Shown one piece after another: positions 46,001-56,900 of a stretch of 64,000 nt of DNA (its first letter is position 1; the number at the start of each line of letters is the position of its first letter). The stretch spans positions 3,229,001 through 3,293,000 of the forward strand of contig OU452229.1 of NCBI GenBank assembly GCA_911728455.2, read 5' to 3'. Below the pieces are notes generated by a model. It was not told where the DNA came from and searched no databases. It saw only the letters and a program-made list of their open reading frames with translations. The DNA comes from Marthasterias glacialis (taxonomy: Eukaryota > Echinodermata > Asteroidea > Forcipulatida > Asteriidae). A program made the position numbers and the translations under genes.

Positions 46001-49000
46001 GTAAAACAATCTTCACAATTATTCAGTATTACATTAACGTAAAATACCATCTTTAGTAATCTTTTAACTCAAAATGAGATGCAAAATCAATTACAGTAAA
46101 ACAAATAGCAATGTTTGACAAGAAATTTTCAAATTCATATGTTCCCTTTCCCCACACACACACACACCCAGCTCCGTCTAATTTCGTAATAATACATGGC
46201 ATAGTGCCCACGGAAATTGCTGCTTGGTGTCAATATCCATAATCAATACATTTGGAGGACTGCGGAGTGTAGGCCCAAATAACAACTGCTTAACACTGGG
46301 CCAGGCATATCAGTCTAATCCACGTCCAAACATGTTGGTGTGAAGTGACAGAAGAGTGGAGAAGAGTGGAAGATTGAGGTCACCAGTGGGCAAGTGGGTC
46401 GAGGGAGTATATGGGTTAAAGCAAAGAAGGCTTCTGAAGTTCTTTGCAATATGTTTTTTGTTTGAGGGAAGGGGGGGGGGGGGGTTTGTGGGGTTTTTTT
46501 CAACTCCTTGGCACCTACCGATGGTCTCTTTCTCTAGCTTGGACGATACCAGGTACTGCCTCCGTTTTTCTTTCATCAGATGCTGAAGGCGTTTGAACTG
46601 GTTGATGTAGAGGGACTGGAGACGGATTAGTTTCTCCCTAGTGATCAGGGCCACCTCTTCAGGAGTATACACTCCAGCGTGCCTGTCAGTCAAGATTAAA
46701 GCAAAAATGAATCGTTTGAAAGGCATACCATCAATCTTCACAAGAACACAACAGGTGCATACTCAAAGATGCCTCAAATTCTCTAACGAGCTAGGCACAA
46801 AGCGGTGCCACACTTTCCTGTCATTGCACGTTTGTATGGTCAATCAGTGCCACAGATTGCCACTTTAGAAACTGACCAAGGTTGAGAACCTTATCTCTTC
46901 CAAAAGTGACCCTGAATTCCATTGCAATTGAGCACAGCTCGTGGCTTCTCCAGTTTACCACTCTCCTTGAAGCAACTTGGGTAAAGTTTCTACTCTCTAC
47001 TCCTCTAAATGCCACTGTTGTTAACGTTACATTCTATTAACTGAGGGAATACATGATTGTAGTTTGGAATCCTTTTCTTAATCCCACCATTTGCTTGAGT
47101 TTAAATGACTTGAGTCTGCGGTCAGTGCAGTGGCGCCAGACAAACAAAGCAAATCAACCATTGGGACTCTGGTTCGATCCGGGACAGTTCCCGACTTAAC
47201 TAGCTAGAGAGAAGTGGGCCAAATACAGGTGCACTCACTTGAGGAGGTCTTCTTGCTCGCTGTCTACACTCTCCGCATCGCTGTCGGTGGTCCCTCGCCA
47301 GGCCTGGTCAACCTGAAGCGGGTCTTCATCACTCTCACTCTCACTGCCACAATCTTTAATACAAATGTGTCAACTACAGTTCGTCAAGTCAAATAAAACA
47401 CACTCATCACTAGTTATTTACAATTTGTTGTCTAAAAAATAATTAAGGTCTGACACGTGTTCTCTAATAATTCCTTTTTTTTTTAATTCCATACCTCCTC
47501 CTTAAAAGTTCAGAAATAAAAATTAAAAAGGAAGTTACAGGGACAGTTCCGGGCTACAAGACCTGCAGTCTCAGGGAGATCTTCTTGAAATTCAGGCTCT
47601 ATACAAGAAAAAGCCTGAATTCAGGCTATTGCCTGAAAACCGGCAGCCCTGATTATGAATTGTTATAACCTGTGATTTAGTTTTTATAACATGTGATTTA
47701 GTTACTATCATAGAGTGTGTTTAAATTCCCAATAATAATTAAAAGGAAAGTATACATGTGTATGAAACTGCAAGTGCTCAACCAGATGACCTAGACATAA
47801 TTATAAAAGGTTTGAGTAGTTCAGCTTTCCAGTTGATTTGTTGCACAGACTGTTTCGCCCTAAGGCTATTGAGCCCCCTACAAAATAAGGTGGTGCATCA
47901 TCAGACACGCCCAACCATACACAACATGCTGCCATCAGGGATGGCAACCTCACTCAGCGTAAACCTTTGGTTACTTTGATTAGTTTACTCTTCCAATAAT
48001 CACCAAAACTAGCCAATGATTTTTTGGTATTCAGCCATTGGGAGAAATACTACATCATAACCGCCAACAAATCTACCAATTTGAGCGCTAGAACTGAACT
48101 TATTTCCACTTGTAAGACATTCAGAGAAAGTTCCTCTCTGAATATGGACGAGCCCTACACCTCTTTAGTGAGCACATCCTAACTTAGCGAGCTTTATCAC
48201 TTATTCAGACTATAGACACTTATCATGCTGCCACCATCTTGGTCATGTTCCTTGTATCCAATAACAGTAATGAATGCTACTACTCATTGTACAAAAAGGA
48301 ACCAGACTAAATCTCCTTCCAGCCTATGTTTGGTTACATTGATTTGACTGGGAGAAAATCGAGATGGCCGCACCATGATTAAGGTCTATTGATACCATTG
48401 TATGAATTGCCTGACTGCACACACTTGTTTCTAACACCATGTATGCTGTTAAGCTTGTTTATATGCTGATGAGCCTTAGGGTGAAACAGTCTGTACAACA
48501 AACTGGAAAGCTGAACTACTCCAGCCTCATATAATTATTACTACTGCTATTATTATCAACATTTTTGCTTAGCAAGCAATAGTGATAATTATCGGTTGAG
48601 TTAAACAAATAAATCAAAATGTTAATTGAAATGTAGTAGTAAAACATACCTAGGATTTTAGCAGCCACAGATGGCTGGGGCTCCGGATGGACCTCAGTCC
48701 CTGGCTGGCTCTGATCTTCAAGGTAGCTATCCAAACCTTCCAGAATTTCACGAGGCGAGTTTCGTGGAAAAGGCTTCAGACTTGCTTTGTGCCTCAACAC
48801 GGCAACCTTCTGAGCATGCTCTTGGCAATAACTTTCGGGAAAAAGAAAATGGGAAGGGTTTCAGGGATGGCAACCTCACTCAGCATAAACCTTTGCTTAC
48901 TTTGATTAGTTTACTCTTCCAATAATCACCAAAACTAGCTAATAATTTTTCTTTGTTCAGCCATAAAATGCTTTAACCATATCTTGAAACGGTGCTTTTA

Positions 49001-49746
49001 TCAGAGAAATTTCGTACTGACGGCTGGTAGAAGAGGCTTACAGTGCGTCCGTCACATACAGGATTATTTTTTTTTGTCACAGCGTTTTCCAAAGTTTTCG
49101 GATTTAATCACATATTTCTGAATATAAATTGGGGGGAAAATTACTATTTGGGAGTCAGAAAAAAACAAACAGAATTTAGGGCAAAATATCAAAAATCAAA
49201 TTTCCAATTTCAATCGGAAAAGTTGCATCAACTATGCTTGTGAGAATTTTTATCTTTTAGACAACTGCGGTTTCAACATTTTTCGGATTTTAACACATCA
49301 TATTTTTGTAAGCACAAGTCTGAATAAAATATACATTTTGGATCGAAGGAAACACATCCTATTTTATGTAAAAAAAAAAGCAAGAAAAAAAATAAATCAG
49401 AATTTGGGTGTAAAAAATTGGAAATCCCCCCAAAAATCTTAAAAAGTTACATCTCTCAATTCTACTTATTTTCATACCGCATTTTAGGCTTTCCCTAAGC
49501 AGATTTACTAGATCTTTTTTACCCATCTCGTTTGTCTGATTTGTGGGCCGGCTGAGAGCATCTCCTCCCTCCCTTGTTGGAGACAAATGTACAGTGTTTG
49601 TAGGGAGCGTTCTTGTCTTCCAAGATGTGGTTCAGGCAGTATTCAAAACCATCCAAACGATCCTGCATGCAGATGCGGTGGGCATAGTTGCAGAAGAGAC
49701 CGTCGCTGCGATGACGACGGCTGTGGCTTGACTTGCTCTTGTGCAT
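43083..49746 (-). CDS. KANSL2: KAT8 regulatory NSL complex subunit 2 (complete)
   Basis: KANSL2 is a core subunit of the nuclear NSL complex, which carries the MOF/KAT8 histone H4 acetyltransferase. Eight coding exons: 49523-49746 (exon begins 49747), 48650-48831, 47239-47353, 46519-46682, 45619-45870, 44724-44896, 43763-43948 and 43083-43121. They sum to 1335 nt, 444 residues plus stop, against about 490 in human. Two cysteine/histidine clusters typical of the family are present: [31 protein letters not shown] near the N-terminus, and [15 protein letters not shown], with a further C-rich segment after it. Between them are [11 protein letters not shown] and the helical [19 protein letters not shown] block, strong family signatures. 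The initiator ATG is the first in-frame one after a 5' exon ending at 50761 whose reading frame carries an upstream stop. The last two exons (tail ending MESQVGT) are supported by splice sites and frame rather than close similarity. Confidence 0.93.
45129..45372. repeat. Degraded retroelement-like repeat, copy 1
   Basis: Matches 46757-47020 in the same orientation (AAGATGCCTCAAA, CCACACTTTCCTGTCATTG, GACCAAGGTTGAGAA). Minus-strand translation of both copies keeps LNLGQFL, WQ and VALID in register, so an old protein-coding fragment is possible. Both lie in KANSL2 introns. Confidence 0.55.
46757..47020. repeat. Degraded retroelement-like repeat, copy 2
   Basis: The second copy of the 45129 repeat, between KANSL2 exons 3 and 4, about 75 bp from exon 4. 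It carries extra sequence (AGCACAGCTCGTGGCTTC) not seen in copy 1. Confidence 0.55.
47841..47873 (-). ncRNA. Decayed hammerhead-like motif (inverted partner)
   Basis: The minus strand reads CTCAATA (47867-47873), then GCCTTAGGGC, then GAAA and ACAGTCTGT, then G. Stem II (GCC/GGC) and stem III (ACA/TGT) are intact, but the CUGAUGA core is mutated and position 17 is G, so it should be inactive. Flanking TTGCACAGACTG and AGTAGTTCAGCTTTCCAG match the inverse of the plus-strand copy. Confidence 0.5.
48213..48388. mobile_element. 176-bp MITE, TAGACCTTTATCATG family (copy 2)
   Basis: Same length as the 4118-4293 copy, with matching interior (CATCTTGGTCATGTTCC, CAATAACAGTAAT, AAAAAGGAACCAGACTA). The left end is TAGACACTTATCATG and the right end CATGATTAAGGTCTA. 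It sits between the two inverted hammerhead-like motifs. Confidence 0.8.
48457..48503 (+). ncRNA. Candidate hammerhead ribozyme (type I, Penelope/retrozyme-like)
   Basis: The core CTGATGA (48466-48472) is followed by stem II GCC-TTAG-GGT (48473-48482, last pair G-U) and GAAA (48483-48486). Stem III is A486-C487-A488 with U492-G493-U494 around loop GUC. The putative cleavage triplet is GUA (48493-48495), which obeys NUH. Stem I pairs G465-C496 and U464-A497, then an internal loop, then GUUU (48457-48460) with AAAC (48500-48503). All conserved core positions are present. The very short stem III is typical of retroelement hammerheads, which are thought to act as dimers. It lies on the strand opposite KANSL2, in an intron. 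Activity is inference. Confidence 0.55.
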
Positions 49747-50749
49747 CCTAGCAATAAAATGTGAAATCATTTTAAAATTGCTTTACTGTGAGTTTCTAAT
49801 GAACTGCTACAAAGCGGAAGGTTGTGCAAGTTCCTTAAAATACTTACTCCTGATCCTTCCTAGTACTTATTATATATTTTTATTTATTGATTTATTGTAT
49901 TTTACTTTATTACATGTTATAAATATATTCTCTGTATTGCTTTGTACATGTACTTGTATTGTTGAGGTCAAATAATAATATTAATAATAATATAATTCTC
50001 CACTCTATGCTCACCCAATACCCAAATGTTTTTATTTATAAAGGTTGGTATGCCTGGCCCTAGACCCAGTTACTGGGGCACTGTACTCCTTTTTTGAGAT
50101 TTTGACCTTATCCGTCGTACTAGCTCCCCAGTCCGTAATTTATGGGGGAACTGTGACGAAGCGGATTTTTTATGAATGTGACATCAACTACTGTTTCCTA
50201 ACAAAAAGGATTGTTCACTGATTATTTTTAACATTTATTTATCATCGAAAACAAAACGAGAAACTATCATTGAATTATTAATTTAATAACAATGCAATCC
50301 AATAAAAATAGATATTAGTTCATTAGTATTAACATAATATGACCAATGTCAATGAAGAGCTAGAAATAAATAAAAATAGTAAATAGAATGTAGTTATTTT
50401 AATATCTGCAATAATCCCGATATTCCACACATTACACAATAACATTAACAACTGTTTCCAATGGAGAGTGCACTTTCTGGACTCATGCATGAATCATAGG
50501 TGATAAATTACTTTAAAACAGTATAAATTCGTTACAACATGGATTGCACCACCAAAAGCTTCATGCACATGCTCTCATGAATATTCATGATTACCAAGAA
50601 AATTGCCGCCATCTTGATCCACCTTTTTTTGCGGTTTGCAACTGCAGTGGAACACTTTGACAAAATACGACCTCTAAAATGACACATAAATTATTTTTGA
50701 CCGGTCTCCTCGAGCCTACTAGTTAATCTACGTTAGAATCTTCAAAAAA

Positions 50750-50950
50750 TACTTACCTAGACGAAGTTTTACCAGCAAACCAGGGCAATATTACATCGAA
50801 ATTTGTCTGACGACATGCACGGAAAATTTCTCACATTAATCCCACAATGCAACGTCAGGGGAGATTTCAGCCGAGATCTTGCGTGGATTTGAGAGAAAAC
50901 AGCTTCTGCGCAGCCGCACAAGCCTTGTCTGTTCGTCGGTACGGGTTCCA
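50750..50950. promoter_or_regulatory. Putative bidirectional promoter of KANSL2 and cyclin T
   Basis: The KANSL2 5' exon reads leftward and ends with a canonical donor at 50761 (GTAAGT on the minus strand), while cyclin T translation begins rightward at 50950. Both transcripts must therefore start within or around this roughly 200 bp. It is richer in CpG and GC than the surrounding AT-rich DNA and contains GCGCAGCCGC and CCATGGCGGC; the latter holds a YY1-like CCAT core. No TATA box was seen. Start sites cannot be fixed from sequence alone. Confidence 0.55.
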
Positions 50951-53900
50951 TGGCGGCTTGTAATACCGACCGATGGTATTTTACTCGCGAACAACTTTTA
51001 AACAGTCCTTCTCGAAAATGTCAGATAGAGCCAGAGAGGGAACTGTCCTTCCGACAACATGCCGCAAACCTTATCCAGGACATGGGACAACGTCTTCAAG
51101 TGTATCCTTACTCTTAAACTTTTGAAGTCGTACGACCTTCTTCCAGTTAAGGCGGCATGCATGTACGACATGCGTCGTCACGGCATGTCGCCGGATTAAC
51201 CATGAATTTACCGGTTAAATTTCTTAAATAATTACTGTGTAAACTTTAATAATTATGAGACTGGTTTTGACATGTGATTTGGTAGAATGTTTTAAATTTA
51301 CATTTGACGTGTATTATTACAGTATTAGGTTTCAAATGGGACGTTATTTTCATGTCTAGTTAGGTATCCCTTTCGTCCATGTATGGCATGTGTGTGTGAC
51401 TTCTTTACAGTGAAATTGAATTCAAACGCAGTTTGAATTATAGTTATACTCTGTTGTTCTCACATGTTTCTGGGAAACTGGGTACAGAAGAACTAACTCT
51501 TTTGTCCCTTGTCTTTCAGATGCATGAACATGCTTTGACTGTGTTTATAGAGACATCATAGTTTTGACGAAATGCTTCATTTTTGATATCAAATTTCTGC
51601 CAATTTTGATTTTCCAATATTGTTAATTATTTGTGCCTAATTTTATTGCTATTGTCTTTTTGAGTATTGACTGCTGTTACTTAGTCATATCAAATTGTGT
51701 GCCAAAAGATCCCATTCCCTAATCCCTTGCCTTGACCTTGTCATGTAGGTTCACAAAGTAAATCCCATGCTTGATTTCTACAACTACATACATGAATTAC
51801 AAAATCATGCCTAGTACATTATTATACCATTTTTTTCAATTTAGTATTTTACATCCGACTGCCACTTTTTCAATCATTATGAGTTACCCAAAGTAGTATC
51901 TTAGGCTCGTTTCAAACTTAGCGCTCATGCTGTTTTGAATTCAAATCATTTCAAGGTCAGCTATAGCGTGGCATTGTTGCGGCAGTGGTTTCAAACGTCA
52001 TGCTTTTGCCAAACATTGTTAATAGCACACCAGGGCCTGTCTAGCTATGGTTGAGCTAAGCCTCTGCCGCACCAAATTTCAAAAGTGGTTTCAAACGTCG
52101 CGTTCCTGCTGGGGGGAATCGAAAAAAATCTGAAAAATTTGAAATAGACATGGGAAAGGCGTAACATCTGAAACGGGCCTATATTACTATTATGCAGATA
52201 TGATGAATATAACATGGTCATTCTTAAAAAGCAGATTGATTTGAATCCTGAATTTAGATCTTTGGAGTCATTTTGAATTGTTCCAAAGTGTGAAAACATT
52301 TGTACGTACACTTGATGTAGGTTTAAATAGAAAATTAAGTTCACCTACTTTTATCTACTGTATGTATTTGCTTTAAAAAAAAAATTGCACTTTTCTTTCT
52401 TTATTAGAAGTTAGATTCCACCAGTTGGAATGGATAATCTGTGATTGTTGCATGTTGATCTAGTGTACATGTAGGATTACACGCATGTGTCTTTCCTCAC
52501 TGTAATTGTGAAACGTTCTTTGGATTTGGCTACTTACTGAGTTCGAATCAACGATTATGGAGCGCTGAAGGCGCAAGATGGGGAACTCTGGCTGAAATGT
52601 GAAATCCCACTGGACGCCATTTCAGCAAGTAACTCTATTAATACAGCAATAGATTAGTGCAGACAATAACCATTGCAATCAATGGGAAACAAAGCATTCA
52701 CTTGGTGAAATGGCGCCCATGCGTTTCTCACATTCCAACAATAGATCTAAAGCTCTAGTTCCCCATCGTGCTCCTTCGGTGCTCTATAATCTTTGGTCCG
52801 AATATAACAGGCCTTTGATTTACAAAATGTAGATGGACGGCGGTTTGGGTATGAAAAGATGGAATCTGATCTTAAACTTTTTTCAACAAGTTCAGGGTTT
52901 ATGTTATCGTTAAGGACCCTATCTAATGACAAATGTGTTTTGCGTTATTGTCAGATGTCACCAGTGCTTTTGCCAATTTGCTTGGATCCTGTTATGCTTG
53001 CGTATGCCAGTGAACTTTATCATTATTGGCCCGTAATTTGTAAACATTTTATATGAATGTTCTGCTCAGTATGGAGGCTCGAACATTCATGGCTCAATGT
53101 ACAGAATAGTACCGACCCAGTAAGGATGGAGAATTCTTTTATTTCATGTGTATACTTCAGCATCCCTCTATTATGTAATTTGAGGGTTTGTGCATACATG
53201 TCAATACTATGTACATACTGTGCTGCATGGTTCATTTCACCTCAACTGCAATGAATGAAATTTATAGGTTTTTTTTAGGAAGCTACGATTTTCACTACTC
53301 ATTACATGTGTATTGTTGGTAACTATGCATGCTCAGACATTCACTTGAAGGTAGAATACGAGGTTGGTATTCATCCTTTTAAAAAAAAAAATCCTTATAG
53401 TAGTATCAGTCTGAAAAGCTTACTGATTATGAAGTTCATACCAGTAGCAATCTTCCATATAAAATATTTTGTCTGAAATACTGTCAAAGTTGAGAAAATA
53501 GAGTTTGAAGACTCCGATTTTAATTTTGGTTATTAACAATCAAAATTAATAATAATGTGTTTACCAGTGTTGTAGTCAAGACTGGTACACCCGAGTCAAA
53601 GACCAAAACCAGCATGTCCAAGACCAAGACCAAGACCCAGACCCAGCAAGTCGAGACCAAGACCGCAGACCAGAGTGTCCGAGACCGAGACCTCAAGACC
53701 TTCACAATAATAATAATGCATAATAATACGTAAACAAATAATCGGGCAGCAGAGACTCACTATTCATTTATTTGTTTATTTATTTGATATCCAACAGCGG
53801 TGACCCGCCAAGAGTAATACTTAACACAGAACATTTATGAAAGTTAAGGTTTAATTTCCAACATGAACACCAGTTAGAGATTTTTTTTTTAAGTCTTCCT

Positions 53901-56900
53901 GTAAAGAGATACAGTCTGATTCATGGTACGCCTGACAAAACACTTTCATGTCATCAGCAACGACAAAGACTTACATGTAGTTTATATTAGAACGTCCTTT
54001 TAATGAGATAACATTATCTCGAGTCTTTGACAAATAATGAAAGCGTTATCATGTTCGAAGAAAATAGAAAGGTAAATAAAACCTTTAAAAAAAAGAAATT
54101 GGCAATTAAAAGGCAGGAATATGATCTCAAAACAGCCACAGTTGTCCACTGTGGTTCATTATTTATTTTTCTTTTAATAATTTTGGAATTTCTTTGAATA
54201 ATTTTTTTCAATTCTGGCTGTTACAACCATGTAAAACACCCCTTTTTGGAAAAATGTTGACTCTCAGACGAGCTGTTTTGTCGACTTGACCCATAAATGT
54301 TGGTTTCAATCCTAAAGGGCCATTATATCATTGGTAATGGTCAAAGACTAGTATCCTTACTTAGTGTATCCCAACATATGCATGAATAAAATAACAAATC
54401 TGTGAAAGTTCTGACTAAATCGGTCATTGGAGTTGAAAGAAAAAGAAATCCAGTCTTGTTGATGAGTCCTGTGCTTTTTCGGGATGCATCTCTAAATTAT
54501 GTTTTCGTTACACTTGAGGAACATTAGCATGGATCACATGTCCGAGGACAACCTTGCCTGGTGTGGTCTCATTATTATACCCCCTCGACTGAATATATGC
54601 CTACAAGTACAACACTCTCCATGGTCGGTATGACATAGTGACTACGATGTGCGGTGCGGCACATGTGGTTGTTTTCGAGAACATGCTCAAACCAGTGACT
54701 AGCTCGAACTCTCTATAATAGATTCAACACACGTACATGGAAATACAACAATGTGTGTCTGGGTAGCTCAATATATCGGTGATGGTGGTATTATTAACGA
54801 GTAGTACATGCCCATCATTGTTGCAGTAATCAACATGAGCATACAACTGTACGTTGCAATCTTGCATTCGTTTTTAAATAAGTAAAGTGTACGTTTCAAA
54901 TTGTGCGGCTGTTACGTGCGATCCGTTCCTTATCCATTTTGACAGTACATGTACTCCAACAATTTTTATGACAAATAGCTATAGCTGGTCTCATTTCGAG
55001 ACCAGCCAAATGTTCGAGACAACAGTGGTCCGAGACCGATACTAAGACCAAGACCTCAAGGTAGGGAGACCAAGACCAAGACCAGTAAAAAGTGGTCTCG
55101 AGACCGAGACCGGTCTCGAGACCTACAACACTGGTGTTTACATGCTGAAAAGTGTGTACGGTTTTTCACTATTTTTTCCTGACTCGAACTATGGATTGAG
55201 CCCAAATTTTCACAAGTTTGTTGTTTCATATACATATATATATATATATATAGTGAATCACACAAAGTAAGAACACTGCACTATCAGCTTTTACCAATCT
55301 TATATTTGACCTTTAACTACTGTGATTCTGAAGCCGCAATGATTTTCACAGTACCATTAATTTTGATAAGACAAAGATCATGTTTTCCTTAACGTCGGGT
55401 TTTGCACAGAAATCAACTATGTATCAACACCGCCATTGTATATATGCACAGATTTTACGTGTTTCATTCCTTCAGTAGGTTCAAAAGCAACGTAAGTATA
55501 GACCAATCCATTAAGCCCCGCCCCTTCATGTGTTGACCAATCCAAGCCTTGACTACACCACCGAAAGTCTGACGAAAAAAATCCTGTTGGAAAATTTAAA
55601 CACGTGTGCGTGTATTTGTAGAATGCGTGTTCATGTCATGCAGTGTAGCATAGAAGAGACGCACATTGCGCTGCCCACGTGTACAGTGTTGATGTAGCCA
55701 ATGCTGTGATTGGTCCCAAAAAATAGTATTGGTTACTAATGCACATGGCTTTTTCATTGAAAGACCCTAACATCAGGTGTTTTTAAGCATGCTGCTAATT
55801 GTATCAAAATGCCAAACTTGCAATGAAAACCCTGCTAAATGCAGCAGAGATTCTGTTGCATTGTGAAGTGAACTGGTTTACTTCACACCGGGCCTTGGCA
55901 CTGGGCATTTACCCTGCTAAATGCACTCGATATGCATTGAAATTTGCTGTGGACTGGGAGTGCACATGTGCATGCCAAGGCCATGTAGAACATTGCAACG
56001 TAGTATGGGGTTTGAGTTGACTGCTAAATGCAAAAAAAAAACTTTTACCATTTGGTGCATTTGGTGTATTTGGCAGGGATAGGGTTAATGTGAAATTACC
56101 TTCTTGGTTTTTTTAGGGTTACATGCACTCACAAAATTACTTCTTCTTTTAAGTGAAGTTTGTGGCATTGTTAAAATCGGAGTAAAAGACTTTTCCAATG
56201 CAGATAATACCTGAAATGCTTTATCGTCAAACATTGTTTGAACTCATTTTTAACAGGTTACACATGCACTCTTGTAATCAGCACCAGTTCTTACAATTAT
56301 GTGGTAGTTGTATAGCAAGGGCATTTGTTTGAAAATTCAGTGGTTATTTTGTGTGTGTGTAGAGTATCGCCGCAGCCGCTCTCTTCCTCGCAGCCAAAGT
56401 CGAGGAACAACCACACAAGCTAGAATATGTCATCAGAGTACACCATGCCTGTCTGCATCGTGGAAGTCCTGCCCTGGATACGAAGAGTGATGTGAGTTGT
56501 GTTGATTTAATGTGTTTAATTCCTTTACTTAGCCAGGATATCGAAAGCCAAATTGGTAAAACATTTTTTTTAATACCCTGTTTTCATTTTTTGCCTTGTG
56601 TGGACTACAACTTACTACTACTACTACTACTACTGATTGTTATGTTATAGTATTCATGTTTTATCTGTATTCTTTCCTGATGACTTTCCTTTTTGATGTC
56701 TAAAACTGGAATTATTTTCCTTTTTGAGGTAGTAACAAAATGTGGATACTAGATTTCTAACGTTTTCATCTCGCAGCGTTTGTGAAATTCCAGGCCTGCA
56801 GAGATTTGTTCTTGTGGTAAATTGTGGTAAATGCACCTGTTGTATTTTTTTTTTATTTGTATGCAACTCTCAACGAGATTGATTGATTGATGCCCTGCTC

